64,000 nucleotides of DNA from Burkholderia sp. H160 (lineage in GTDB: Bacteria > Pseudomonadota > Gammaproteobacteria > Burkholderiales > Burkholderiaceae). The notes under the pieces were generated by a model, which saw only the letters and a program-made list of their open reading frames with translations, had not been told where the DNA came from and made no database searches. Location of the stretch: positions 1 to 64,000 of the forward strand of contig ABYL01000003.1 of the NCBI GenBank assembly GCA_000173575.1, read 5' to 3'. Shown here piece after piece: positions 43,067 through 52,074 of this stretch (positions are counted from its first letter, which is position 1; every line of letters begins with the position of its first letter). A program made the translations under genes and the position numbers.

Positions 43067-44056
43067 TCAGCGATCGAGCGAAGCAACGGGCGTCCAGTCG
43101 CGGATCGGCTGCAGCCGGCGACGCAGCAGCGCGATCACCTCGTCGTCGCTGCGCACCGGCGCGCCCGGCAGACGCACGAAATGCGTCGCGAGCTTGCGGT
43201 GCTGGCGCGTGACGAGCAGCAGCCAGATCTGCGCGATGTCGATGCGATCGAAAACGACTGCGTCCTCGCGGCCGTACTTCTCCTGGTTCGCGGCGAATTC
43301 CTTCGTGAGCTCGCTGTAGTGCGTCCCTTTGCGGACATGGTGGTAGATGTGATAGCCGGCGTTGAAGACGCGCGCATTGAAACGCGAGTCGATCGTGTTG
43401 GTGCTGCTCGTGTACGGGTTGTCAGGATGGTCTGGGTCGATGAACGCGTGCTGGACCCAGTTGCCGATCATCATCATCAGCCGCACGAACACGAACGGGA
43501 ACACGAACACGACGAGCGTCGCCCGCAGGTTCCAGTACGCGGCCGCGCTAACCGCCGCGTAGAAGGCGACTTCACCGACGAGCAGTTGCCTGATCAGCTT
43601 CGTATTGCGCGAGCGCCACAGATAGACGCTGAGTTCGAGCGGGACCAGCGCGGCGAAGCGCAGGTAGTAGTGCAGAAAGCCGCTCACACTATCGCGCTGA
43701 TACTGCATCGTGGAGCTCAGATCGCGCGGCAGGTTGTCGTCGATGTGATGCATGCCCATGTGATGGACATAGAAAGTGCCCGGCGTCTGACCGAAGAACG
43801 GGCACAGCACCCAGTCGAGCAGGATCCCGCACACCCGGTACTGCCTCCTGAAGAGGCGCCGATGCAGTGTGCAGTGGTAGCTCATCGTGAAGCGGTCGCC
43901 GAACGCGTTCCAGACGAGCATATACGCGACGCCTAGCCACCAGGGAAAGTGGCCGAGCCAATACAGCACGGCTGCGGCGGGGATGAATATCAGCGCGCAC
44001 TGGATGTAGAGCCACAGATGCGGCAGGTCGCGACGATCGTTGAGCAGGCGGTACAT
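43067..44056 (-). CDS. Membrane fatty-acid desaturase
   Basis: A 329-residue di-iron membrane desaturase with four hydrophobic segments. The His boxes are HCTLH (61-65), HHMGMHH (98-104) and HIYHH (236-240). It inserts a double bond, or in some relatives a triple bond, into an acyl chain. The ATG at 44056 follows GAAGGAAATCGCC. It sits between the PEP-synthase-like gene and FAAL with short gaps. FAAL, desaturase and ACP together resemble the JamABC-type sets that make alkenyl or alkynyl acyl-ACP in other bacteria. Confidence 0.85.
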   Translation of the reverse strand: MYRLLNDRRDLPHLWLYIQCALIFIPAAAVLYWLGHFPWWLGVAYMLVWNAFGDRFTMSYHCTLHRRLFRRQYRVCGILLDWVLCPFFGQTPGTFYVHHMGMHHIDDNLPRDLSSTMQYQRDSVSGFLHYYLRFAALVPLELSVYLWRSRNTKLIRQLLVGEVAFYAAVSAAAYWNLRATLVVFVFPFVFVRLMMMIGNWVQHAFIDPDHPDNPYTSSTNTIDSRFNARVFNAGYHIYHHVRKGTHYSELTKEFAANQEKYGREDAVVFDRIDIAQIWLLLVTRQHRKLATHFVRLPGAPVRSDDEVIALLRRRLQPIRDWTPVASLDR

Positions 44057-44107
44057 GGCGATTTCCTTCAGGGGCGGTTTCAATGGTCAACAGGCAGGTA
44101 AGTCATT

Positions 44108-46837
44108 TCAAGTCGGCTCGGGCAGTTCGATCACGCCGCTATGGCCATCGACCTTCAGCTGCATCCCCGAACGCACGTGCGTGGTGAGACCCGGAATCTG
44201 GACGACGGTCGGGATGCCGATCTCGCGGGCGACGATCGCGGCATGGGTCAGCGGACTGCCGCGTTCGATCAGCAGACCGGTCGCCGCCGCGAATACCGGA
44301 ACCCAGCCCGGGTCGGTCCGATACGTGACGAGGATGCCGCCGTCGAACTCGTTTGCCTCGCGCACGACCTTCGCCCGTCCTTCGACGAAGCCCGGCGAGC
44401 AGGGCGTGCCGCGCAGCGTCGCGCCGACCGCGTGGTGAGGCGCCGCGTGCAGCGCCGCGAGGTTCGCGGGGTTGCCGAGCCAGGCCGCAACCGGACCATG
44501 CGTGACGAAGCGTGGCGGCAGGTCATCCATGTCGCGATATGCCGCATCGTCGCGCTTGCGCTGCTCGACGAGCGGGCGCAACTCGCGATGGGAGACGGTG
44601 CCTTCGAAGCAGCCACGAATTTCCTCGAGGCGCAGATGGAAGATGTCGCGGCCCGTCGCCAGCACGCCGTCGCTGGCGAGACCCTCGCCGATCGCGCGGA
44701 ACATCCGGCGCGCGACACCGAACGCGCGCGACCGGCAAAAGCGCACGGTCTCACGCGCCCGGATCGCGGCGCGCACGCGGCTGCGCGAGCGTGCAAAAAT
44801 CCAGCGCTGCAGCGGATTGAGCCGCTCACGCAACAGCGCGTCGATGCGCGCCTCGGTGGCCGTGCGATCGATCGATGCGACACCATGCGTAAGCGAGACC
44901 TTCAACATATCGAACAGCACGCCCGGGTCTTCGCGTAGATCGGGCTCTTCGAGCTTCAGTTCGTTCTTGCTGCGGTAGGCGAAGTCGGCGAGGTAACGCT
45001 CGATGTCGGCGACGATCTCGGGCGCGCCGCATGCGCGCAGCGCCGCATACGCTTCGGCTGACGGCGTGTTGCGGATCAGCGCTTCGACCTCGGGCTTCGC
45101 CCGGACGGCTTCCGCAAGCGCGGCCAGCCTGCGGACCGGCTCGATCGACTCGATGTCGTCCATGCCGCCGACGACCGCCACTTCGAGCCAGTCGGGCGCA
45201 TCGGGCATCCAGCGCTTGATCAGGCGCCGTAGCACGCCGTAGCTGAGGCCGATCGCCGATTCGAGCACGATCATCATCCCCCAGCGCGCAAGCAGCTTCT
45301 GCTCGAAGCGGCAGTAGTGCGCATAGACGGCATCGGCGGGAAGCGTTCTATAGTCGAGCGCGTTGAACTCGTCGTAGACCGGATAGAAGAACGCGCGAAA
45401 TTGCTCGACGTTGCGCTCGAGACGCGCGAAGTGCCAAGTGAACTTCGCGCCGCTCAACACTCGGATGCAGGTGAGTCCGGCGCGTGAGCCGGCCTTGTAC
45501 GGCGTGATCCGCGCGGCGAAGCTCGCAAGATCGAGCGGCTCGCCCACGCCCATCTGGACTTCCATCATCTTGCGCCCGAGGTCCTGGAACGGCGCGAGCC
45601 CGGAAAGCTTGTACCAGTGCAGCAGGTTGTAGTACACGCGACCGTTCAAGAACGCGAGCGTCGAGCCGAGGAAGCCATCCATCTCACGGCGCTGTTTGTG
45701 CGGAATCGCGAGCAGCCGGCAGAACTCACGGAACACCTGCGCATAGACGTGCTGCGCGAAGGTGAACGTCAGCTGCGTCGTCACGCCGGGATAGTTCTCA
45801 ACGATATTGGAGTTGTCCCACAGCTGGAATTCGCCGGCCCGCTCCGTGACCGGCGCGACCGGCGTGGTCACCGGGCGCGCCTGCAGAATCCACAGCTTGT
45901 TCTGCGCGATACACCATTCGATATCGAGCGGCTCACCGAGTGTGCTTTCGAGCGTGCGGGCGGTCGCCACGACACGCTCGATCTCATCGTTGGAAAGAGC
46001 CGCTGCATCGCGCAGCGCGGGCGGCACCTCGCTGATGTGGCGGCCATCATGACGCTCGCGTTTTTCACCGATCACCACCTGCTTATGCTGTCCGGTGTGG
46101 CGGTCCACGGTGATCGTGTCGGCGTCGACCGCGCCCGACACGAGTCCCTCGCCGAGCCCGTAGACGGCGCTCAACACGAGCTCGTCGCGGTTGCCGTTCG
46201 CCGGGTTGATCGTGAACACGACGCCGCTCGTGTCCGCCTGAACGAGGCGCTGCAGGATCACGGCCATGCCGGCGCCGGCCATATCGAGTCCGTGCTGATG
46301 CCGGTAGCGCAGCGAGCGCTCGGAGTAGGCCGAAGCCCAGCACCGGCGCACATGCTCCAGCGTCGAGTCGAGTCCGCGTACGTCGAGGAACGTGTCGAAC
46401 TGGCCTGCGAACGAAAAGCTCGCGCTGTCTTCTTCGACGCCGGACGAGCGCACCGCGAGCGGCGCGTCTCCGATGGTGTCGTGCGCGCGCGCGATGTCGG
46501 CGCGCAATGCGGCGCTCATCTCGCACGCCAGCACGGCCTCGCGGATCATGCTCGCGATTGCGGCGGCGTTCGCAGGCGTGAAGTCGCGCAGCAGCGCGGC
46601 GATGGTTTGATCGAGGCCGCCGTCGCGGCAAAAGTCCGCAAAGCAGTCGGTGCCGAGGATCGCCCATTGCGGCACCGCTACGCCCAGGTTCGCCAGCCGA
46701 TGGAGCGATCTGCCCTTGTTGCCGGCGAGTCGCTCGATGGTGTCGGCCGGACTCGCGGCGGTCAGGATCACGCGCGGCGCGCGGCTTGCGGCCGGTTCGA
46801 ATTTGCCGCGTGCAGGCGTCATAGTGTCGATATTCAT
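44108..46837 (-). CDS. PEP-synthase-like phosphotransferase (PPDK_N ATP-grasp plus PEP-utilising swivel domain)
   Basis: A 909-residue protein. The N-terminal PEP/pyruvate-binding ATP-grasp domain (about 30-330) has NKGRSLHRL, PLAVRSSGVEEDSASFSFAG and LDIEWCI. A long helical middle of unknown role follows (about 350-780). The C-terminal swivelling domain has the phosphorylated His865 in GSPLTHAAIVARE. Enzymes with this order, such as rifampicin phosphotransferase and phenylphosphate synthase, use ATP to give AMP, Pi and a phosphorylated acceptor. It lacks the PEP-binding TIM barrel of true PEP synthase, so another acceptor is expected. Confidence 0.82.
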   Translation of the reverse strand: MNIDTMTPARGKFEPAASRAPRVILTAASPADTIERLAGNKGRSLHRLANLGVAVPQWAILGTDCFADFCRDGGLDQTIAALLRDFTPANAAAIASMIREAVLACEMSAALRADIARAHDTIGDAPLAVRSSGVEEDSASFSFAGQFDTFLDVRGLDSTLEHVRRCWASAYSERSLRYRHQHGLDMAGAGMAVILQRLVQADTSGVVFTINPANGNRDELVLSAVYGLGEGLVSGAVDADTITVDRHTGQHKQVVIGEKRERHDGRHISEVPPALRDAAALSNDEIERVVATARTLESTLGEPLDIEWCIAQNKLWILQARPVTTPVAPVTERAGEFQLWDNSNIVENYPGVTTQLTFTFAQHVYAQVFREFCRLLAIPHKQRREMDGFLGSTLAFLNGRVYYNLLHWYKLSGLAPFQDLGRKMMEVQMGVGEPLDLASFAARITPYKAGSRAGLTCIRVLSGAKFTWHFARLERNVEQFRAFFYPVYDEFNALDYRTLPADAVYAHYCRFEQKLLARWGMMIVLESAIGLSYGVLRRLIKRWMPDAPDWLEVAVVGGMDDIESIEPVRRLAALAEAVRAKPEVEALIRNTPSAEAYAALRACGAPEIVADIERYLADFAYRSKNELKLEEPDLREDPGVLFDMLKVSLTHGVASIDRTATEARIDALLRERLNPLQRWIFARSRSRVRAAIRARETVRFCRSRAFGVARRMFRAIGEGLASDGVLATGRDIFHLRLEEIRGCFEGTVSHRELRPLVEQRKRDDAAYRDMDDLPPRFVTHGPVAAWLGNPANLAALHAAPHHAVGATLRGTPCSPGFVEGRAKVVREANEFDGGILVTYRTDPGWVPVFAAATGLLIERGSPLTHAAIVAREIGIPTVVQIPGLTTHVRSGMQLKVDGHSGVIELPEPT

Positions 46838-46852
46838 TGCGGTCCCCGTTGC

Positions 46853-48514
46853 TCAGGTGCTCGACGATGCGAGCAGATCGCGGGCTTCCTCGGCGGTACC
46901 GCGCCCGCCGTGAGCGGTCTGCGGGAAGCGCGCGTGCAGATGTGCGCCGAGGTTGATCCAGTCGTAGGCGGCGTGGATCGTCCCGCGCCAACCCGACGCC
47001 GTATCGAAGCTCGCTGGAAATTGCGGGTCGCCGCCGAGGTTGCGCAGACGCTGCGCGAGCTCATCGGCCAGCGCGACGTAACGCTGCGCATCGCGTGCCG
47101 ATCCGATCGAGCACTGTTCGAGTTCGCGGATGCCGTCGATCAGCGCCGCATCGAGAGGCAACAGCCGGATCGCGTCGAGCGTCGCTTCTTCCATCGTCGA
47201 CTGCGGCGTCACGCCGTGCGCCCCGAGCGTGACCATGCAGGCGGTCTGCATCATCCGTTGCAGTGCGTACTCGAGCACCTTCCATTGGCCGCGCTGGAGC
47301 GCACCCTGGGCGTCCTCGCGGGCGTTCTCGAGACCGATGTTGGCCCAGATCATCTCGAGACCCGCTTCGGCGAAACGCCCGGCGGGCATCGGCAGCAACT
47401 GGGCACCGCTCGCGCGGCTGGCCGCGAGGCGCGCGCCGTCGATCGAGATCAACGGGGCACGGGACACCGGCGTCGAGGTCGCCTGCTGACGCGCGTGGAT
47501 TTCTCCGCCGCCCTTCCAGCGCAGGCTGACGAGGCCCAGCCGGCTGAAGTCGGCGATCAGCGCGCGGTGCCGGCTTACCGCCTGCGTGTCGCCACGGCTG
47601 GCGATGGCCGTGCAGGGCGTGTCGAAGGTGATCGCACGCCAGGCCTGGGCCGCTTCGTCGTCGAGCGCAAACACGTCGCTACCGCGCAGCACATGGACCC
47701 GTTCGCCGATCTGCCAGGTCGTCGTGTCTTTGCCGGGGCCGATCAGCACGTTGTCAGCCGCGAGGCTCACGCCGTTGACGCCGAACTCACGGAGCAGCGC
47801 GACCCCCGCCGCGAGGAAGCCGCTTTCGGCGCCGTGCTCGCGCGGCGTGTGCAGCAGGTTCCAGAGACGGCCGACGCGGTCCGCATCGACGGCCGCGCGT
47901 TCGAGCTGCAGCGACAGCCATTTCGGGCTCATGTAGCACTCGCCGAGGCGCGCCACGTGACTCTTCGCCGCATGAAACGCGGCGGTCCTGATCCAGGCGC
48001 GTGCGTAGTCGGGCTCGCCTAGCGCGAACATCGCCACCGCATAGCGGCCGGTCTGGCGCGCGAAATCCTCGAACCACAGCGCCACTGCCTCGCAGAGCGC
48101 CTTGCGGCCGAGCTCCGCTTGCAGCGTCTCGATCAACGCCGGGTTGTCGATCGGCAGCGCGCCGATAAAGCGCTGGCAACGCTCGAGCAGGTTCCACGAC
48201 AGGCGCGCGACCGACCGACGGCCTTTGCCGAGCGCTTCGCGAACCTGTGCGAGTTCGCGGCGCAGGCGCGCCGGACTCAGCAATCTCACTTCGACGCGGC
48301 GGCCGTCGATGAACAGGATGTACGGCATCGTGGCCGGCTCGATCCCGCTATCGACGATCGCCACGAAGTCGACGTCGGAGCGCTCGTTGCCGAAGCCTTC
48401 AGCGATCGAGCCTTCGAGAAAGACGGCGCTCGGTGCTCGCTGTTCGAACTGGGCGGCGAGCGCGGACCGCGCTTTTTGCCAGAGGTCGGTGAGCATCGGA
48501 TCAGTCATCAACAT
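46853..48514 (-). CDS. Nucleotidyltransferase-fold protein with possible PqqD-like segment
   Basis: A 553-residue protein with an N-terminal polymerase-beta-type nucleotidyltransferase motif: FLEGSIAEGFGNERSDVDF (about 32-50), catalytic acids Asp47 and Asp49. Helices typical of substrate-binding domains follow. A middle segment (HVLRGSDVFALDDEAAQAWR, about 263-282) resembles the PqqD-like winged helix that binds peptides in modified-peptide pathways; this match is weak. It probably transfers a nucleotide to a pathway intermediate. The ATG at 48514 follows AGGAAA. Confidence 0.65.
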   Translation of the reverse strand: MLMTDPMLTDLWQKARSALAAQFEQRAPSAVFLEGSIAEGFGNERSDVDFVAIVDSGIEPATMPYILFIDGRRVEVRLLSPARLRRELAQVREALGKGRRSVARLSWNLLERCQRFIGALPIDNPALIETLQAELGRKALCEAVALWFEDFARQTGRYAVAMFALGEPDYARAWIRTAAFHAAKSHVARLGECYMSPKWLSLQLERAAVDADRVGRLWNLLHTPREHGAESGFLAAGVALLREFGVNGVSLAADNVLIGPGKDTTTWQIGERVHVLRGSDVFALDDEAAQAWRAITFDTPCTAIASRGDTQAVSRHRALIADFSRLGLVSLRWKGGGEIHARQQATSTPVSRAPLISIDGARLAASRASGAQLLPMPAGRFAEAGLEMIWANIGLENAREDAQGALQRGQWKVLEYALQRMMQTACMVTLGAHGVTPQSTMEEATLDAIRLLPLDAALIDGIRELEQCSIGSARDAQRYVALADELAQRLRNLGGDPQFPASFDTASGWRGTIHAAYDWINLGAHLHARFPQTAHGGRGTAEEARDLLASSST

Positions 48515-48532
48515 AATGAGGTTTCCTGAACG

Positions 48533-49645
48533 TCAAGCCGTGCGCGGCACGAAGTAGCCCGCCGCGATCCCATAACGAAAGATCCTGCGCAGCAGCGTTT
48601 TGCCCGTCGCGCGGGGCAGGGCCGGCAGGATGGCGGCGGTCGCGTCTCGTGCAAAGCGCACCTGGCGCGTCAGATACGACTCGTAGAGTTTTACGACCTC
48701 GTCGTAGTAACGCCGCTCCAGCGGTTTCATCGCGGCGGCGTCGAAGACATGCCGCGGTACATAGCGAGGCACGTGAAACGACGGAAACTCGGCGCAAACG
48801 TCGTTGATTTCGCGCAGCGTGGTGGGCGTGCCCGAGGTCAGATGCAGCGTGCGTCCGCGCACGAGCGGGAACTTCGCCAGCGCCTCGACCACGCAGTCCG
48901 CGACCCAGTCGATCGGCACGATGTTCAGCGTCGCGCCATAGTCGCCGGGCATCGTGCGCACGAGTCCCGCAGCGGTCAGGCGCACGACCGTGTAGAGCGT
49001 GTCGAACTTGCGGATCACGCCGGTCGCCGAATCGCCGACGATGATCGACGGACGCAGCACCGCCGCCGGCAGACCGGCGCGCATCGCTGCTCGCACCGTC
49101 TGTTCCGCGCGGTACTTGCTCTGTTCATACGGGTTGCCCAGACGCTGGCCCAGGTCGAGATCGTCCTCGCTGAACACGCCGGGGCGCTCGCCGCAGACAT
49201 AGGCGGTGCTCACATAGAGCAGCGGAATCGGCGCGTCGCCGCCACGTTGCGCGAACTCGACGATGCGCTCGGTGCCGCGAAAGTTGATCGCGTCATAGAC
49301 CTCGGGCTTGCGCCCAAAGCTCGTTAGCGCGGCACAGTGGACGATCGCAAGCGTTGCCGCGCGCAGTGCATCGTAGGTGTGCGGATCGAGTCCGAGGCGG
49401 GTCTCGGCGACATCGCCCCGCACGCATGCGAAGGTTCCGGCTGCAGGCGTGTGGCCGTCGTACGTCGTGGCCGCGAGCGGCGTGCCGTCGTTGCGGACAA
49501 CCGGTCCATCGGAGCGCAGAAAGGCGACGACCGGATAACCCATCGCGGTCAGCCGGGCGATCACTTCGGCGCCCAGCAGACCTCGCGCACCGGTGACGAG
49601 AACGTGCTTGTTCATATTGAGTGACGATCCAGAGTTGCGTGTCAT
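48533..49645 (-). CDS. Thioester-reductase-like SDR (NAD-binding_4 type)
   Basis: A 370-residue extended short-chain reductase. It has an NAD(P) motif VTGARGLLG near the start, VHCAALTSFGRKPEVYDAIN, VSTAYVCGE, catalytic NPYEQSKYRAE and LRPSIIVGDSATGV. This set is characteristic of the male-sterility/thioester-reductase branch that reduces acyl thioesters to aldehydes or alcohols, so it may release an acyl chain from the ACP. The ATG at 49645 overlaps the upstream stop by ATGA; a second ATG at 49615 directly before MNKHVLV is equally possible. Confidence 0.75.
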   Translation of the reverse strand: MTRNSGSSLNMNKHVLVTGARGLLGAEVIARLTAMGYPVVAFLRSDGPVVRNDGTPLAATTYDGHTPAAGTFACVRGDVAETRLGLDPHTYDALRAATLAIVHCAALTSFGRKPEVYDAINFRGTERIVEFAQRGGDAPIPLLYVSTAYVCGERPGVFSEDDLDLGQRLGNPYEQSKYRAEQTVRAAMRAGLPAAVLRPSIIVGDSATGVIRKFDTLYTVVRLTAAGLVRTMPGDYGATLNIVPIDWVADCVVEALAKFPLVRGRTLHLTSGTPTTLREINDVCAEFPSFHVPRYVPRHVFDAAAMKPLERRYYDEVVKLYESYLTRQVRFARDATAAILPALPRATGKTLLRRIFRYGIAAGYFVPRTA

Positions 49646-50559
49646 TTGAGGAGAAGCGCGGCCAGCAATCCGAGCTCGACGGCGACGATGAAGCGGGTGC
49701 CGGCCCAGCGTGGCCGGCCCCGTCTGCTCGCGGGGCCTGGCCAGGATGCGTTGAGCCAGACGAGCCACACGAGCGGCAGCACCGCGGCATAGATCGAGTA
49801 CGTTTGCGACAGTCCCGCCAGGCGCACCAGCGCCACGTTGATGCCGAGCGCCAGAATCAGGAGGGCATTCAGTGCGGCCCGGATTCCGTGCGCCGGGAGG
49901 TGATAGGGCTGCAGTGCGGTGGTGCCAACCTTGCGCGAGAACTTCCAGAACTCGTAGCCGGTCCACATCAGACCCGCCACGCACAGCACGACGTCGAAGC
50001 TGAGTTCGCGCCCAGTCATGTCACGCCACAGGAAATAGCCGTACGTGAAGATCGCGAAGGGCGCGCCCTCGAAAGCGGGTAAGCACAGCAGCGGGCGAGT
50101 CGAGAACAGCCGCTTGAAAGCGAACGGCGCGGCGAAGGCCAGTGCGGTCGCGGCACCGGCGGCGGTCCTCGCGTGCCCCATGCCGATGTTCAGCGCAACG
50201 AGCAGGATCGCGCTTGCCGCGAGGCCGCCGACGAGGCGTGTGCGCCGCGTCTCGCGTCGCGCCAACAGCGCGTGCCCGGCGGGATAGTCGCGTTCGAGGT
50301 CGTCGAGGTCGTCGATCAGGCGAAGCTGGACGAACAGCAGGAAGAACGACGCAAGGCCGGCCAGTACTCGCCAGCCCGGTTCGAGGGCGACGCCGGCTAT
50401 CCGTGCGTACAGCAGAAGCGAGCAGACAAACGCTCCGGCGATCGGCACCGCCTCGGACGCCAACGGCATGCGTCCGAGCGTGTTGCCGAAAGCGGTCGCC
50501 GCAGCGGCGAGCCGGTCACGCCTCGCATGCGAGCTGGCCAGCGAAAGGCGCGGGCTCAT
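49642..50559 (-). CDS. UbiA-like prenyltransferase-family membrane protein
   Basis: A 305-residue protein with 7-8 hydrophobic helices and an acidic motif LRLIDDLDDLERD (79-91), which resembles the first NDxxDxxxD motif of UbiA prenyltransferases. A second clear acidic motif is not obvious, so the activity is unsure. UbiA relatives transfer prenyl or similar diphosphate-activated groups to aromatic or other acceptors, and some use phosphoribosyl diphosphate. It is coupled by ATGA overlap to both the ACP gene and the SDR gene. Confidence 0.6.
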   Translation of the reverse strand: MSPRLSLASSHARRDRLAAAATAFGNTLGRMPLASEAVPIAGAFVCSLLLYARIAGVALEPGWRVLAGLASFFLLFVQLRLIDDLDDLERDYPAGHALLARRETRRTRLVGGLAASAILLVALNIGMGHARTAAGAATALAFAAPFAFKRLFSTRPLLCLPAFEGAPFAIFTYGYFLWRDMTGRELSFDVVLCVAGLMWTGYEFWKFSRKVGTTALQPYHLPAHGIRAALNALLILALGINVALVRLAGLSQTYSIYAAVLPLVWLVWLNASWPGPASRRGRPRWAGTRFIVAVELGLLAALLLK

Positions 50560-50885
50560 GTGCGCATCCCCTCATCGGCGGCGACACGGACGGCGGCGTG
50601 CCGCATGCACAGGTCCACCAGCGATCCGACCGTGAAATACGTTTCGGCGTGTTCTTCGTTCAGCGCTTCTAACGGCAGACGCTCGATGCCAAACGCCTGC
50701 TCGACTGCGACCACCGCTTCGACGAGCGATAGCGAGTCGAGGCCGAGATCGGCGATCAGCGAACTCTCGAGATGAATCTCGGCGTTGAAGTCGCGCTGAT
50801 GCTCGCGGCAGACGCGCAGTAACTGCGTGCGTACGATGCCGAATACAGTGTTGCGCGTCGACGCATTTTTCAGTGTGCTGGCCAT
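50556..50885 (-). CDS. Acyl carrier protein
   Basis: A 109-residue ACP with the phosphopantetheine site DLGLDSLSLVE, Ser51. Length is a little above free-standing ACPs because of N- and C-terminal extensions (a basic start, and an end VAADEGMRT). It carries acyl groups loaded by the FAAL through 4'-phosphopantetheine. The ATG at 50885 follows AAAGGATCC; the longer reading covers the Coq4-like gene and is rejected. It overlaps the UbiA-like gene by ATGA. Confidence 0.88.
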   Translation of the reverse strand: MASTLKNASTRNTVFGIVRTQLLRVCREHQRDFNAEIHLESSLIADLGLDSLSLVEAVVAVEQAFGIERLPLEALNEEHAETYFTVGSLVDLCMRHAAVRVAADEGMRT

Positions 50886-50902
50886 GCTGGGATCCTTTCT
50901 GT

Positions 50903-51673
50903 TCAGGCGTTGCTCGACGCGGCGTAGCGCCACGGCAGCGTCTGGCCGCCGGCCAGGATGCCCTGTGGGTGGGCGAGCGCGACCGGCTCGATCGCGAGCT
51001 CGGCGCGCACGGCTTCGAGCGGCCGCTGCAACGCTTCTTCCCAGCCGAATGAAAGAGGAATGCGCGCGTGCTTGCCACGCAGCCACGCACGGCGCAGAAA
51101 GCGATGGACCCAGAAGTTCGGCCACCACGGCGCAGTCAGCGCGGTGCCGAGCAGACCCACGATGCGCGCACGCATGGGCTCGAGGCCGCAGTCGAACGCG
51201 AGAAGCGAGGTCTCGCCGGCCCAGTCCTGGCCATAGCCCGTCAGCACGTGCAGCAGGTCATGAATGCAGCCGCTGCGCTCGATGAACCACTGACGGTCCG
51301 GGCCGGGGAGGATTTCTTCGAGGCCCACGGCCAGCCGGCTCGCCTGCAGCAGTCCATCGGCGTTGTAGCCGCTGCGCTCCATCATCGCCATGTAAGCGCG
51401 GCCGAACGAGCCGGGCGGCAAGCGGAGCAGCGTGTCGGAGTCGGCGAGCGTGGCGAGCAGTGACGGCTGCTCGGAAAGGAGCACGCCGGCGCCCGGCTCG
51501 CGGAGAAAGCGCTGGTACATCGTCTCCATCTGGCCGCCGTCGAGCGCGATCATCACTTCATAGGCATGCTGAATATCGTCCACGTTCGCCCTCAGCGCCT
51601 TGATCGCCCGCAAGGCGCGCGGCCAGTCGATGTGGCGTCGCGCCAGCGCGTTGTTTTTCAAGGTTGCTGTCAT
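50903..51673 (-). CDS. Coq4-like protein
   Basis: A 256-residue helical protein with the Coq4 metal-binding motif HDxxHx11E: His138, Asp139, His142 and Glu154 (HDLLHVLTGYGQDWAGE). Coq4 organises ubiquinone synthesis and has been linked to oxidative decarboxylation of the quinone ring precursor. Its place in a lipid/aromatic cluster beside a UbiA-like protein suggests a similar ring-modifying or lipid-handling step. The ATG at 51673 follows GGGAG. First gene of the leftward operon. Confidence 0.82.
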   Translation of the reverse strand: MTATLKNNALARRHIDWPRALRAIKALRANVDDIQHAYEVMIALDGGQMETMYQRFLREPGAGVLLSEQPSLLATLADSDTLLRLPPGSFGRAYMAMMERSGYNADGLLQASRLAVGLEEILPGPDRQWFIERSGCIHDLLHVLTGYGQDWAGETSLLAFDCGLEPMRARIVGLLGTALTAPWWPNFWVHRFLRRAWLRGKHARIPLSFGWEEALQRPLEAVRAELAIEPVALAHPQGILAGGQTLPWRYAASSNA

Positions 51674-51794
51674 CTGCGGCTCCCGACGAAGGTCATGAGG
51701 GCGAGTCACGAATCGCGATAGATCGATGCCACGCGATTCGGGTTCGGACACGGCAAAGAGGAATCGTGCTAACACGGTCACTCCCCGCGGGTCC

Positions 51795-51859
51795 TTTTTG
51801 CAGGGTTCATGCCAGTCATCCGTAGGCATCACGGAGGGAGTCCTCTACCCCTGCAAGAA
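51795..51859 (+). ncRNA. Candidate structured leader RNA (three-way junction)
   Basis: On the + strand TTTTTGCAGGG (51795-51805) can pair with CCCTGCAAGAA (51849-51859), 11 bp with one U-G. Inside are two hairpins: ATGCC/GGCAT (51809-51813, 51825-51829) and GGAGG/CCTCT (51833-51837, 51842-51846, one G-U). Both wobbles are valid pairs only in rightward RNA. It lies in the 553-base gap between the divergent halves of the biosynthetic cluster, 368 bases before the GHMP-like gene. I cannot match it to a known riboswitch; chance folding is possible. Confidence 0.35.
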
Positions 51860-52052
51860 CGGAATGGAGTGGCCGGATCTCAAAAGGCGGGCGCCGGTAT
51901 CGCACGGATTAAGGAGGGGCCTGCGATTTGCCGAGGCGTCCAGGGGAGCCCGCCGCCGCCGCCTCGATGTCGGTGCCGGGCCAACACGTGAGGGAAATCT
52001 GTTGGTTGCAGGTCGACTGCAGGCCGTTTGATGCCGGGCCAGTTCTCACACC

Positions 52053-52074
52053 AACGTCCAAACGTCTAAACGTT
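52053..52074. repeat. AACGT direct/inverted repeat in the cluster promoter
   Basis: AACGTCCAAACGTCTAAACGTT contains two direct AACGT units and a final ACGTT that is inverted relative to the second. It is the only obvious operator-like array in the divergent region and lies about 150 bases upstream of the GHMP-like start. Confidence 0.4.

Noticed and set aside
44108-46837. True phosphoenolpyruvate synthase (ppsA)
   Set aside because: The C-terminal PEP-binding TIM barrel is absent and the swivel domain is at the C-terminus, as in rifampicin phosphotransferase-type enzymes.
45617-48022. 801-codon open frame on the + strand opposite the PEP-synthase-like and nucleotidyltransferase genes
   Set aside because: Antisense to two genes with clear conserved motifs; composition is the His/Arg/Asp-rich pattern typical of GC-rich shadow frames, and no ribosome-binding site or family match is seen.
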